Origin: Methylocystis sp.
Lineage (GTDB): Bacteria > Pseudomonadota > Alphaproteobacteria > Rhizobiales > Beijerinckiaceae
Assembly: GCF_021731785.1 (NCBI RefSeq)
Contig: NZ_JAKFWS010000030.1
Coordinates: 1-33,805, forward strand
DNA: 33,805 nt
Direction of reading: 5' to 3'
Below are positions 1 to 11,140 of the stretch, piece by piece. A program made the position numbers and the translations under genes. The stretch's first letter is position 1. Every line of letters begins with the position of its first letter. Under the pieces are notes generated by a model. The model had not been told where the DNA came from. It saw only the letters and a list, made by a program, of their open reading frames with translations, and searched no databases.

Positions 1-122
1 AGGAGCATCCGCGCGCGTTCGACCCGGCTCGCCGGTTCTGTCCGCGAACGCGCAAGCCTCATTAACTCCGCCAGGTCGCTCTCCGTAAACGCCAACTCGA
101 TCACTCGACGTGGAGCCGCCAT
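1..122 (-). CDS. IS630-family transposase, N-terminal part (cut by window edge)
   Basis: Read on the minus strand from an ATG at 122, this open frame gives MAAPRRVIELAFTESDLAEL followed by a segment ending RVERARMLL at the window edge, about 40 residues without a stop. From memory it matches the N-terminal helix-turn-helix region of IS630-type transposases (the 'ERARxLL' helix that precedes the HTH). The DDE catalytic part would lie beyond position 1, so activity cannot be judged. The gene points away from prfA, and its start is about 230 bp beyond the prfA stop. Confidence in the family is moderate because only about 40 residues are visible. Confidence 0.6.
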   Translation of the reverse strand, partial: MAAPRRVIELAFTESDLAELMRLARSRTEPASRVERARML

Positions 123-172
123 GATCAACCTATCTCGTTCAGCAAATCGCTGAACAAGTGTATAAACGCAGC

Positions 173-225
173 AGTGCTCCGACGGAATCCACCGCATATG
201 AGCGGATTCAAGGAATCTGAGCACT
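173..225. repeat. Imperfect inverted repeat upstream of the IS630 transposase
   Basis: AGTGCTC (173-179) is the exact reverse complement of GAGCACT (219-225). Inside, GAATCC (185-190) pairs with GGATTC (204-209), and CCGC/GCGG offers an alternative inner stem. It could be the left end of the IS, a dispersed intergenic palindrome, or a hairpin ending prfA transcription. The rest of 123-351 shows no gene. Confidence 0.45.
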
Positions 226-351
226 AGAGAGCGTTCGGCGCAACGGTCGTGCGTCGGCGCACAGGGCGCGATCTGACGTCTGCGATTACGTTAACGCACA
301 GTTGCAAGATCGCGCGCTTCGGCCGCGTCGGGAACGCCACTTGCGGCGCCA

Positions 352-1422
352 TTACGCCTCAGTTTGCGCGAGCAGTTTTTGCTGACGGTCGGTTGTCAGC
401 GCGTCGATGATTTCATCGAACTCGCCCTCCATCACCCGGTCGAGCTTATAGAGCGTGAGATTGATGCGATGGTCGGTGACGCGCCCCTGGGGGAAATTAT
501 ACGTGCGGATTCGCTCGGAGCGGTCGCCTGAGCCAACCTGCTGCTTGCGGTCATCCGAACGTTCCTTGTCGAGTCGCTGGCGCTCGGCGTCGTAAAGACG
601 CGACCGGAGAACATTCATCGCCTTGGCCTTGTTGCGATGCTGCGAGCGCTCCTCCTGCATCATCACCACGATGCCCGACGGAATATGGGTAATGCGGATG
701 GCCGACTCGGTCTTATTGACATGCTGGCCGCCGGCGCCTTGCGAGCGCATTGTATCGATCTGCAAATCCTTGTCGTCGATGGCGACGTCGACGTCCTCGG
801 CCTGGGGCAGCACAGCCACTGTCGCCGCCGACGTGTGGATGCGGCCCTGCGTCTCGGTTTCCGGCACGCGCTGGACGCGATGCACGCCCGACTCGAATTT
901 CAGCCGGCCATAAACGCCGCGACCGACGATTTCGGCGACGATTTCCTTGAAGCCGCCGAGCGCGCCGGCGCTTTCAGACACGATCTCGATGCGCCAGCCC
1001 TTGAGCGCCGCATATTTCTGATAGGCGCGGAAGAGATCGCCGGCGAAAAGCGCCGCCTCGTCGCCCCCTGTGCCGGCGCGGACTTCAAGAATCACGCCCT
1101 TTTCGTCCGCCTCATCCTTGGGGAGCAGCGCCATTTTTAGCGCGCTTTCTGCCGCCGTGAGGCGTTCGCGCGCCGCCTCCGTCTCGCTCTCCGCCAGCGC
1201 GCGCATTTCTGCGTCGAGCGAGGCGTCCGCGAGCATGACGGAAACCTCGTCGGATTCTTTTTGCGCCGCGCGATAGGCGCGAATCCTGTCGACGACCTCG
1301 TCGAGCGCGGCGCGCTCGCGCGACAGGGCGACGAACGCCTGTCCGTCGGCGCCGACGGCTAGCTTGTCGCCGATCTCGTCATAGCGGCGCAGAATGAGGT
1401 CGAGCTTGTCTTGAGCGAACAT
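352..1422 (-). CDS. prfA: Peptide chain release factor 1 (RF1)
   Basis: RF1 releases the finished peptide at UAA and UAG stop codons in the cytoplasm. The 356-residue product has the family length. The GGQ motif that triggers peptidyl-tRNA hydrolysis is at residues 231-233 within [15 protein letters not shown]. The stop-codon reading motif is P-E-T at 187-189, the P-x-T form of RF1 rather than the SPF of RF2. An acidic coiled N-terminal domain occupies about residues 1-100. The start [10 protein letters not shown] at 1422 is chosen because an upstream extension of 42 codons has no family resemblance. It lies 58 bp downstream of ptsP on the same strand, so co-transcription is likely. The usual partner prmC, which methylates the GGQ glutamine and often follows prfA, is not seen; a transposase lies downstream instead. 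Confidence 0.96.
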   Translation of the reverse strand: MFAQDKLDLILRRYDEIGDKLAVGADGQAFVALSRERAALDEVVDRIRAYRAAQKESDEVSVMLADASLDAEMRALAESETEAARERLTAAESALKMALLPKDEADEKGVILEVRAGTGGDEAALFAGDLFRAYQKYAALKGWRIEIVSESAGALGGFKEIVAEIVGRGVYGRLKFESGVHRVQRVPETETQGRIHTSAATVAVLPQAEDVDVAIDDKDLQIDTMRSQGAGGQHVNKTESAIRITHIPSGIVVMMQEERSQHRNKAKAMNVLRSRLYDAERQRLDKERSDDRKQQVGSGDRSERIRTYNFPQGRVTDHRINLTLYKLDRVMEGEFDEIIDALTTDRQQKLLAQTEA

Positions 1423-1480
1423 GGGATGATTTTTTCTTTGAGAAATAGTGACGGCGACGGCGTGAAGAAAGAGAGGCCCG

Positions 1481-3745
1481 CTACAGGGGCACGCCGCGCG
1501 CGATCGCATAATCGCGCAATTGCTCGCGCACCGAAGCGCTGCCGTCATCGGATGCGAGCAGCGAGGCGAGAAAAACCTCTGCTTCTTCGAGATTGAGATT
1601 GAGGATCATTGTTTTGACCGGACCGATGGCCGAAGCCGCCATTGACAGCGATCGGTAGCCGATGGCGAGCAACGCCAGCGCCTCGAGCGGGCGGCCGCCC
1701 ATTTCGCCGCACAGGGTCACCGGCGCGTTGTGCCGCACGCCGGCCGCGACGATGCGCTCGAGCGCGCGCAGCACCGGCCGGGAGAGATTGTCATAGCGTT
1801 TCGAAACGCGCGTATTGTCTCGATCCGCCGCGTACATGTATTGCACCAGGTCGTTGGAGCCGACCGACAGGAAGTCCGCGCGCTCGGCGATGAGATCGAT
1901 TTCCCACAGCAGCGACGGCACTTCCACCATGGCGCCGAGCTCCAGCCGGGTTGGCGGCGGATGACGGTGGCGCGTGATGTGACCGAGCTCGCGCAGCGCG
2001 ATCGCCTTCGCCGCGTCGAATTCGGCGACATTGGCGATCATCGGAAACATGATCCGCAGATCGCGACCCGCGCCCGCCTTCAGCATTGCGCGCAGTTGCA
2101 TGCGCAACAGGCCCGGCCTGTCGAGGCCGATGCGGATCGCGCGCCAGCCGAGCGCCGGGTTTTCCTCTTCGATCTTCGCCATATACGGCAGAATCTTGTC
2201 GGAGCCGATGTCGAGCGTGCGGAACGTGATCGCCTTCTCCGGCGCTCCGTCGAGCACGGCTTTGTAAAAGCGATATTGCTCGTCCATGCGCGGAAAGCGC
2301 GGCGCAAGCATGAATTGCAGCTCGGTGCGAAAAAGTCCGATCGAATGCGCGCCGGTCTCCTGCAAATGCGGCATGTCGATGGCGAGGCCGGCGTTCATAT
2401 GCAACGTGATCTCGACGCCGTCCTTGGTGATCGCCGGCACGTCCCGAAGCTTCGCGTATTGCTCCTGCCGTCGCGCTCGCAGCCGGGCCTTTTCGGCATA
2501 GGCGCTCTGCACGTCGGGCTGCGGGCGAACATGCACTTCGCCGGTCGTGCCGTCGACGATGATTGGATCGCCGGTTTCGACGATGTCGATGAGGCCGGGA
2601 ACAAGCCCCACGGTGGCGACGCCGAGCGCCCGCGCGACAATGGCGACATGGCTCGTCGGCCCGCCTTCCTCCAGCACAAGTCCGCGCAGCCGCCTGCGAT
2701 CATAGTCGAGCAGCGCCGCCGGCCCCATTGTTCGCGCGACGATGATGGCGTTTTCCGGCACGCTGTCGCGATCGGCGACATAGCTCTGACCCGTCAGCTG
2801 ATGCAGCAGTCGATTGGCGATGTCGTCGAGATCGTGCAGGCGGTCGCGCAGATAAGGGTCGGTCTGGCGTTGCATGCGCGCGCGCGCGTCGTTTTGAACC
2901 CGCTCGACCGCCGCCTCCGCCGTAAGGCCGGTCATCACCGCTTCACGTAGCCGGCGCACCCAGCCGCGGTCATAGGCGACCATGCGCACAGTTTCGAGGA
3001 TTTCGCGCGGCTCGCCGGCGGCGATGCGGTCGCTATGCGCGACGAGCTCGTCGATCGACTGACGCATTGCGTCGATCGCATGTTCGAGCCGGGCGAGTTC
3101 GGTGGGCATGTCTTCGGCGACGAGCTGCTTGATGACGACGCGCGGCTCATGCAGCAGCACATGGCCGAGACCGACGCCTTCCGCCATCGGCGCGCCCTTG
3201 AGCGAGGCCGGGCGATAGAGCGCAAGATCGCGCGGGTCTTCGATCGCCTGCAATTCGCCGGAGGCGATGAGCTCGGCCAGCAGCATGGCGGTCGTCTGCA
3301 GCGCCTCGATCTCTTCTTCCGAATACACGCGGCGCACCTGGTTCTGCACGACGAGCACGCCGAGCGTGTTGCCGCCGCGCAGAATCGGCACGCCGAGGAA
3401 GGAGTGATAGGCCTCTTCGCCCGTCTCCGGCTTGTAGGAGAATGCGGGATGCTCCTGGGCTTCCGAAAGCGCGAGAGGTTCGGCGCTCTTCGCGATGAGG
3501 CCGACAAGGCCCTCGCCCGCGTGCATCGTGGTTAGATGTACGGCCTCGCGGTTGAGGCCTTCTGTGGCGTAAAGCTCCAAGCGTTGGTCGACGCGTAGCA
3601 CATAAACGGAACAAACTTCCGCGACCATATTTGCGGCGATCTGCACCACGATCTTGTCGAGCCGCGCCTGGGCGCTGACCGGTTCCGCGCTGATTTCGCG
3701 GAGTCGGCGCAACAGAAGGCGAGGGCCGCCGAGAGCGCTTCGCAT
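1481..3745 (-). CDS. ptsP: Phosphoenolpyruvate-protein phosphotransferase, nitrogen PTS enzyme I (EI-Ntr)
   Basis: EI-Ntr takes phosphate from PEP and passes it to NPr and then EIIA-Ntr, a cytoplasmic regulatory relay tied to nitrogen and potassium status. The 754-residue product has an N-terminal GAF domain (about 20-165) that distinguishes PtsP from sugar-PTS PtsI. The HPr-binding helical domain follows (about 175-320). The phosphohistidine domain has H366 in [17 protein letters not shown]. The C-terminal PEP-binding barrel has the DRDNTR segment and the acid/base Cys at about 679 in CGEMGGRP. The start [18 protein letters not shown] at 3745 gives the usual family length; M31 of the longer frame (3805) is an alternative. 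It sits upstream of prfA, as in many rhizobia-like genomes, and is divergent from the EAL gene. Confidence 0.94.
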   Translation of the reverse strand: MRSALGGPRLLLRRLREISAEPVSAQARLDKIVVQIAANMVAEVCSVYVLRVDQRLELYATEGLNREAVHLTTMHAGEGLVGLIAKSAEPLALSEAQEHPAFSYKPETGEEAYHSFLGVPILRGGNTLGVLVVQNQVRRVYSEEEIEALQTTAMLLAELIASGELQAIEDPRDLALYRPASLKGAPMAEGVGLGHVLLHEPRVVIKQLVAEDMPTELARLEHAIDAMRQSIDELVAHSDRIAAGEPREILETVRMVAYDRGWVRRLREAVMTGLTAEAAVERVQNDARARMQRQTDPYLRDRLHDLDDIANRLLHQLTGQSYVADRDSVPENAIIVARTMGPAALLDYDRRRLRGLVLEEGGPTSHVAIVARALGVATVGLVPGLIDIVETGDPIIVDGTTGEVHVRPQPDVQSAYAEKARLRARRQEQYAKLRDVPAITKDGVEITLHMNAGLAIDMPHLQETGAHSIGLFRTELQFMLAPRFPRMDEQYRFYKAVLDGAPEKAITFRTLDIGSDKILPYMAKIEEENPALGWRAIRIGLDRPGLLRMQLRAMLKAGAGRDLRIMFPMIANVAEFDAAKAIALRELGHITRHRHPPPTRLELGAMVEVPSLLWEIDLIAERADFLSVGSNDLVQYMYAADRDNTRVSKRYDNLSRPVLRALERIVAAGVRHNAPVTLCGEMGGRPLEALALLAIGYRSLSMAASAIGPVKTMILNLNLEEAEVFLASLLASDDGSASVREQLRDYAIARGVPL

Positions 3746-4060
3746 CCAATCCGTTCCCGTTTTTCCCAGAATTTCGTGGGTGGCCGACCGCGAAAAAACC
3801 GCCATACGCCTGTAGATTGCGACAGTGGCTCTCAAGCAGCGTATATTGGCGCCGTCCGCGCTCCGCAAGCGCGGCCAAGAAGCGCAGCGACGCAAGGAGC
3901 ATACCGTTATTGCAAAGCTTGGCGAATCGGCTTGCGGGCAGGGCTGGAAGCCTCTACCACTTGCCCATCAGAGTCTGGCGATGACTGCCTACGCGCTTGG
4001 CGCCCGCCCCCGGCGGCGCGAGACGCGTTTTCCGAGCTTGCGGCTTCGAGAAGAGAATTC
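3746..4060. promoter_or_regulatory. Divergent intergenic region between ptsP and the EAL-domain gene
   Basis: These 315 bp separate two divergently read genes and must hold promoters for both. Open frames cross it from each side, but they are extensions of the flanking genes without family support. I see no clear -35/-10 pair, operator or hairpin that I can defend. Confidence 0.4.
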
Positions 4061-6928
4061 GTGCGTCTGACAAAATATCTGATCGCTCTCTTTTTGCTCG
4101 TCGCATCCGCTCAGGCCGTGGCCATGGAGTCCGTCAGAGTGCCGCAAGGCGCGCGGGCGATCGATCTCACCAATGTGGTCGAAAACCATTCTTCGCAGGG
4201 CGACCGGCTGCAGGTTTCGACCGCGCCTGGCTCGGACGGCATCGTTCGACGCATCGAGGTCGGCGCCAAGGAGGCGGGCAGCCAGCCCAACTGGATCGTT
4301 TTCGCGCTGACCAACGACACGGACGAGCAGATCGAGCGCCTCATCGTCGCGCCCCATTACCGTCTGCAGGGCTCGGGCGTCATCTGGCCCGATCTCGGCT
4401 CGACGCGCATCTCGGCGATTACGGCGAGCCAGGGATTTGCGCCAGAAGCCGTGGACGCCTCGGACGCTGACATTTTCCGGCTGACGCTCGACCCCGGAAC
4501 GACGGTCACCTATGTCGCGGAGCTGCGCACGCCCAACTTGCCGCAGCTCTACTTGTGGGAGCCCTCGGCCTATAAGGATAAGGTGACGAGCCTCACGCTC
4601 TACAAGGGCATCGTCATCGGCATCGCTGGCTTGCTCGCGTTGTTCCTGACGATTGTCTTCGTGGTGAAGGGCGCGGTCATTTTTCCGGCGGCGGCGGCGC
4701 TCGCCTGGGCGGTCCTGGCCTATGTGTGCATCGATTTCGGCTTCTGGGACAAGATTTTCGGCTTCGACGCCAACGCCAACAGCATCTGGCGCGCCGGCGC
4801 CGAGACCGTGCTCTCGGCCACGCTCGTCGTTTTTCTCTTCGCCTATCTGAACCTCAACCGCTGGCATGTGCGCGCCTGGCATGTCGCGGCGCTGTGGCTC
4901 TTGATCCTGTTGGACCTCGTCGGCCTTGCGGTGTTCGACGCGCCGGTTGCGGCCGGCGTTGCGCGCATCTCGCTCGCGACGGTCGCCGTCGTCGGCTTCG
5001 TGTTGATTCTCTACCTCGCGACGCATGGGTTCGATCGCGCCATCATGTTGATACCGACATGGTTCCTGCTGGCCGTCTGGGTGGCGACAGCCGGATTTGC
5101 GGTCGCCGGCTGGATCACCAACGACCTCGTGTCTCCCGCGCTCGTTGGGGGTCTCGTGCTCATCGTGATGCTGATCGGCTTCACGGTGATGCAAAACGCC
5201 TTCGCCGCCGGCGGGCTGTCGCATGGCGCGATCAGCGACGTCGAGCGCAAGGCCCTCGCGCTGACCGGCGCCAATGAGATCGTGTTCGATTGGGACGTCC
5301 CGTCCGACCACATCTATGTCAGTCCGGAAGCGGAAGCGGCGCTCGGACTCGACCGCGGCGGGCTTGAAGGCGCCGCCTCCTCATGGCTCGACCTGCTGCA
5401 TCCCTTTGAGCAGGACCGCTATCGCGCCTGTCTCGACGCCATCCTCGAGCAGCGGCGCGGACGCATTAACCAAGTTTTTCGCCTACGCGCGGCTGACAGC
5501 CACTATCTCAGCTACCGGCTGCGGGCGCGACCTGTGGTCGGCCCCGACGGCGAGGTGATCCGGGTTGTCGGCACGCTCAATGACGTGACCGACGAACGCA
5601 ACGCTCAGGAGCGGCTGCTGCACGACGCCGTGCACGACAATCTCACGGGGCTGCCGAACCGTGAATTGTTCTTCGACCGTCTGGACGCCGCGCTGATTCT
5701 CGCGCGCATGGAAAAGGACGTGCGCCCGACAATCCTCGTGATCGATATCGACCGCTTCAAACAGATCAATGAGCAGGTCGGCATGGCCATGGGCGACAGC
5801 ATTCTCTTGACCGTCGCGCATCGCCTCACGAGGCTGCTGCAGCCTCAAGATACGCTGGCGCGGCTGTCCGGCGACGCGTTCGCCATCATTTTGGTTTCCG
5901 AGACGCACGTGGACCACGTCATCTCGATCGCCGATTCGGTGCGCCGCGCGCTATCGACCCCGGTGCGCTTCACGGATCGCGAGATCGCACTGTTCGCCTC
6001 GATCGGCATCGCGCTCTACGACCCGCAGACCCATCCCGGCGCCGCCGAAATGCTGGAGGACGCTGAAATCGCGATGCGCCACGCCAAACGCTCGGGCGGC
6101 AACCGCATCGAAGTGTTCCGCCCGGCCATGCGCGCGCAGCGTTCGGACCGCGTGACGCTTGAAGCCGATATGCGGCGGGCGTTGGAGCGCAGCGAGATCA
6201 AGGTTTTCTTCCAGCCGATTGTCCGGCTCGAGGACCGCACCATCGCCGGTTTCGAGGCGCTGCTGCGATGGGATCACCCGCGCCTTGGTCGGCTCGAGCC
6301 TTCCGAATTCATTCCCATCGCCGAGCAGACGGGCCTGATCATCGATCTCGGGCTTCTCGCGCTGGAGCGCACGGCGCGCGAACTCGCGGCCTGGCAACGC
6401 GCGCTTGCGGTCGATCCGCCGATCTTCGCTTCCGTCAATCTCTCGTCGCGCCAGCTTTTGCGGCACGACCTTCTGCGCGACGTAAAGAGCGTGCTGATGC
6501 GCAACGATATCGCCAAAGGCAGCCTCAAGCTCGAACTGACCGAGAGCCTGGTGATGGAGAATCCCGAATATGCGGCGCAGATGCTGACGCGCATCAAGGA
6601 GCTCGGCGCGGGTCTTGCGCTCGACGATTTCGGCACCGGCTACTCGTCGCTCGCCTATCTGCAGCGCTTGCCGTTCGACACGGTCAAGATCGACCGGTCC
6701 TTCATCAAGCAGTCCGGCAAAGGCGCTCGCCCGATCATTCTGCGCTCGATCATCGCCCTGGCGCAGGATCTCGGCCTAGATGTCGTCGCCGAAGGCGCGG
6801 AGACCGAGCGGGACGCGATCGAGCTTTATCAGCTCGGCTGCGGCTACGCGCAGGGCTATGCTTTCGGGCGCCCGATCAGCGCCCGGGACGCCCGCCGCCT
6901 CGTCGGGGCCGCACCGGAAGCGGCGTAG
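4061..6928 (+). CDS. Membrane-anchored PAS-GGDEF-EAL protein, probable c-di-GMP phosphodiesterase
   Basis: The 955-residue product starts at GTG 4061, with AAGAGA a few bases upstream, and begins with a signal sequence (KYLIALFLLVASAQAVA). Residues about 25-180 form an extracytoplasmic domain. About seven hydrophobic segments follow (about 180-380), the layout of 7TMR-DISM sensors. A PAS-like domain (about 400-510) leads to a GGDEF domain whose signature reads SGDAF at 603-607, so cyclase activity is doubtful. The EAL domain keeps EALLRW (732-737), NLSSRQ, ELTES, DDFGTGYSS, VKIDRSFI, AEGAET and QGYAFGRP, the residues expected for hydrolysing c-di-GMP to pGpG. The degenerate GGDEF may be a GTP-sensing regulatory domain, as in Caulobacter PdeA. 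The ligand sensed outside the membrane is unknown. Confidence 0.88.
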   Translation: MRLTKYLIALFLLVASAQAVAMESVRVPQGARAIDLTNVVENHSSQGDRLQVSTAPGSDGIVRRIEVGAKEAGSQPNWIVFALTNDTDEQIERLIVAPHYRLQGSGVIWPDLGSTRISAITASQGFAPEAVDASDADIFRLTLDPGTTVTYVAELRTPNLPQLYLWEPSAYKDKVTSLTLYKGIVIGIAGLLALFLTIVFVVKGAVIFPAAAALAWAVLAYVCIDFGFWDKIFGFDANANSIWRAGAETVLSATLVVFLFAYLNLNRWHVRAWHVAALWLLILLDLVGLAVFDAPVAAGVARISLATVAVVGFVLILYLATHGFDRAIMLIPTWFLLAVWVATAGFAVAGWITNDLVSPALVGGLVLIVMLIGFTVMQNAFAAGGLSHGAISDVERKALALTGANEIVFDWDVPSDHIYVSPEAEAALGLDRGGLEGAASSWLDLLHPFEQDRYRACLDAILEQRRGRINQVFRLRAADSHYLSYRLRARPVVGPDGEVIRVVGTLNDVTDERNAQERLLHDAVHDNLTGLPNRELFFDRLDAALILARMEKDVRPTILVIDIDRFKQINEQVGMAMGDSILLTVAHRLTRLLQPQDTLARLSGDAFAIILVSETHVDHVISIADSVRRALSTPVRFTDREIALFASIGIALYDPQTHPGAAEMLEDAEIAMRHAKRSGGNRIEVFRPAMRAQRSDRVTLEADMRRALERSEIKVFFQPIVRLEDRTIAGFEALLRWDHPRLGRLEPSEFIPIAEQTGLIIDLGLLALERTARELAAWQRALAVDPPIFASVNLSSRQLLRHDLLRDVKSVLMRNDIAKGSLKLELTESLVMENPEYAAQMLTRIKELGAGLALDDFGTGYSSLAYLQRLPFDTVKIDRSFIKQSGKGARPIILRSIIALAQDLGLDVVAEGAETERDAIELYQLGCGYAQGYAFGRPISARDARRLVGAAPEAA

Positions 6929-7069
6929 TCGCGGCGCTGCCCAATGACTGGGGTTCGAGCGTGACGCTTCGACTTCGCCGTCAGTGCGAGCGAAGAATTC
7001 GAGGAGCTGCACGTTTAGAAACCTTGCTTCGAGTGATATGAAATTCCCGTTGATCTGTTCGCTGGGCTT

Positions 7070-7176
7070 GTCATTCCCGGCAGGCCGAAGGCCTGACCGG
7101 GAATCCAGAGCCGATCCAGGAACGCTGGTGTTGCTCTGGATTCCCGATCGCGCGCGTTGCGCGCGTCGGGAATGAC
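7070..7176. repeat. Dispersed palindromic intergenic repeat (nested hairpins) upstream of ligA
   Basis: Outer arms GTCATTCCCG (7070-7079) and CGGGAATGAC (7167-7176) are exact inverted copies. Inner arms ATCCAGAGC (7103-7111) and GCTCTGGAT (7133-7141) also match. Each half folds as its own hairpin (TTCCCGG...CCGGGAA on the left). This is the shape of the extragenic palindromes common in alphaproteobacteria. It fills most of the 299-bp gap between the EAL gene and ligA. Confidence 0.75.
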
Positions 7177-7206
7177 GCCCGAGCAGTTCAAGCCGAAATT
7201 GCATGA

Positions 7207-9345
<2,139 letters not shown>

Positions 9346-9377
9346 AATTCAGCGATTGTCGCAGATAGGGGCGTTTT

Positions 9378-9487
9378 CCCTCCCCTCGACGGGGAGGGCG
9401 GCTTGCGAAGCAAGCCGGGTGGGGTGAGTTTTCCATTACCCCCTCCCGATCGCCTGCGGCGATCGATCTCCCCGCAAGGGGGAGGTA
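9378..9487. terminator. Triple-hairpin intergenic repeat, likely bidirectional terminator
   Basis: Three stems lie between convergent ligA and the hydroxylase gene: CCCTCCCC/GGGGAGGG (9378-9385/9391-9398), GGCTTGC-GAA-GCAAGCC (9400-9416), and a CTCCCC...GGGGGAG stem near 9468-9484 with a CGCCTGCGGCG hairpin just before it. The same kind of CCTCCCC/GGGGAGG repeat is widespread in Hyphomicrobiales genomes. No long T-run follows, so a terminator role is inferred from position. Confidence 0.55.
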
Positions 9488-9496
9488 GGGGCGCTG

Positions 9497-10144
9497 CTAC
9501 ACCGCCCTTGTTCCCGGCGTGTCGTCCTTGCGATAGGCCGTGCCGAATACGTAGTCCCACCAGATCGCGTGAACGCCGAAGCCTTTCTCGGCGTCGCGGA
9601 AATGATGCAGCATATGCAGGCGCTTCACTAAGCGGCCGAACTCCGTTTTCGGCTGGCCGTGATGGGTCCAGTAATGCACGCAGTCATAGATCACATAGCC
9701 ACTGATGAAGCCGGCGAGCACCGGCCACGCGAATGTCGCGCCAAAAATCAGGCGGGCGCAGACGAGCGCGATCAGCATGATCGGACCCGAGAGTAGCGGC
9801 GGCATGACCAGCCGCAACGGGTCGTTGGGATAGATGTGATGCACGCCGTGGATAAGAAACTGAAAGCGTGGCCCAAGCTCGAAAGGCAGCGCGAACACGG
9901 TGTGAAAGAGATAGCGGTGGCCGAAATATTCAGTGAGCGTCCAGCCGATGTAGCCGATGGCGACGCCCAGCAAGACGAGCGCCGGACCATTGAGCGTGAG
10001 GGAATAGACCAACAGGCCGAGAATGATCGGACAGTAGACGATCACAGGCGTCAGATGATGCACGCGCGACAGCTTGTCGAGAAGATCGCTTTCAAAGAGA
10101 CGGGGCGAAGCGTCGAGCGCTTGTGTTCTTGCGTCCTGCGTCAT
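9497..10144 (-). CDS. Fatty acid hydroxylase of the FA2H/Scs7 type (sterol desaturase superfamily)
   Basis: This 215-residue membrane di-iron protein carries the histidine clusters of the fatty acid hydroxylase superfamily: H76RYLFH81, H99GVHH103, H157YWTHH162, H177MLHH181 and H192. The stretch FLIHGVHHIYPNDPLRLVMPP (from about residue 96) closely resembles the core of eukaryotic FA2H/Scs7, which 2-hydroxylates the N-acyl chain of ceramides. Four hydrophobic segments alternate with the clusters. Its ATG at 10144 lies 3 bp after the desaturase stop, so it is the last gene of a tight operon. The context suggests hydroxylation of a sphingolipid acyl chain or long-chain base at the inner membrane. 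A carotenoid or hopanoid hydroxylase role is a weaker alternative. Confidence 0.8.
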   Translation of the reverse strand: MTQDARTQALDASPRLFESDLLDKLSRVHHLTPVIVYCPIILGLLVYSLTLNGPALVLLGVAIGYIGWTLTEYFGHRYLFHTVFALPFELGPRFQFLIHGVHHIYPNDPLRLVMPPLLSGPIMLIALVCARLIFGATFAWPVLAGFISGYVIYDCVHYWTHHGQPKTEFGRLVKRLHMLHHFRDAEKGFGVHAIWWDYVFGTAYRKDDTPGTRAV

Positions 10145-10147
10145 GGC

Positions 10148-11140
10148 TTACTCCGCCGGCGACATGGCTTGCGCGTCGCGCGCGGCCTGCGTCACATTTT
10201 CCGACCGCGTTCCCAGCGAATAGGTCGGATCAAAGATGAATGTGACGAGCAGCGCCGTCCAGGAGCGATGGCAGCGCAGATCGTCATAAAACTCCGGCGC
10301 CATCGCTTTCAGTTCCGGCAAACGGTTCCACGGAATCTCGTGAAAATCATGATGCTCGTTGTGGTAGCCGATGTTGAGCGCGAGCGTGTTCAGCGGGCCG
10401 TAATAGTCGAACGTTCCCTGATCGGGGCCGAAGGCGAAATGTTCCTGCAGCCAGCGCGCGCTTAAAGGATGCAGGCCGCCGACCGAGAACCAGAAGGAGA
10501 AGAACAGATAGAGCAGGGCGTTCGGCCCAAACGCCAACAGCACGAAGAGATCGAAAAGGGCGATCACGGCGATATTGACATAGGTCCAGGTTCCCCAGAT
10601 CGGCACCGTGCCTTTCAGCCGCGATAGGCGCGCGAGCTGAATGACGGGAAAGAAGAAAATCCACACCGCCTTGCGCCAAGCGCTATTGCCCACCCATTCG
10701 ACTTCCCAGCGGCTCGGAATGTCGGCGTCGTAGTCGTAAGCGGACAGATGCGAATGATGCTTGATGTGGTAGCAGCGAAAGCCCATCGCCGTCGGAAAGG
10801 CGTTGGGGAGATCGGCGAGGATCGCCGTGCATTTATTGGCGAGCGGGCTGTCGAAGACGCAATTGTGGATCGCGTCGTGGATGATGACGAAATTGGCGTG
10901 ATTGGCGAAGGCGCCGACGCAGATCGCCATCACGAGCGACAGCCACCAATAGGAGAGGCCGAGCGAACCTAAGATCGCGGCGATAACAAGCTGACCGGCG
11001 AAAATCGCCGCCGTGATCTTGAACGTCATGGGATCCTTGCCGAACAGCTCGCGCACCTGCGGATATTTTTCCAGAATCAGCTTGCGCCGCTCGACATGCG
11101 AGCGGTCGGCGCCATTGGCCGTGACCGATATGCCGTTCAT
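10148..11140 (-). CDS. DES1-like sphingolipid delta-4 desaturase homologue
   Basis: This 330-residue membrane fatty acid desaturase has three histidine boxes: HDAIH (88-92), HIKHHSH (125-131) and HNEHHDF (260-266). Several stretches resemble eukaryotic dihydroceramide delta-4 desaturase (DES1): the N-terminal RRKLILEKYPQVRELFGKDP, the GLHPLSARWLQEHF segment, and YYGPLNTLALNIGYHNEHHD followed by a tail with YYDDL-like APEFYDDL. DES1 introduces the 4,5 trans double bond of sphingosine. The ATG at 11140 overlaps the stop of the acyltransferase gene by four bases (ATGA), showing translational coupling. The hydroxylase gene follows after 3 bp. Its exact substrate is inferred; it could act on free long-chain base or on ceramide. 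Confidence 0.85.
   Translation of the reverse strand: MNGISVTANGADRSHVERRKLILEKYPQVRELFGKDPMTFKITAAIFAGQLVIAAILGSLGLSYWWLSLVMAICVGAFANHANFVIIHDAIHNCVFDSPLANKCTAILADLPNAFPTAMGFRCYHIKHHSHLSAYDYDADIPSRWEVEWVGNSAWRKAVWIFFFPVIQLARLSRLKGTVPIWGTWTYVNIAVIALFDLFVLLAFGPNALLYLFFSFWFSVGGLHPLSARWLQEHFAFGPDQGTFDYYGPLNTLALNIGYHNEHHDFHEIPWNRLPELKAMAPEFYDDLRCHRSWTALLVTFIFDPTYSLGTRSENVTQAARDAQAMSPAE

Noticed and set aside
1730-2950. A 406-codon plus-strand frame opposite ptsP
   Set aside because: It lies entirely within a gene with confirmed catalytic residues and has no features of its own.
3989-5311. A 440-codon minus-strand frame opposite the EAL gene
   Set aside because: It is a shadow of the real gene; the product is low-complexity and Arg/Asp/Glu-rich.
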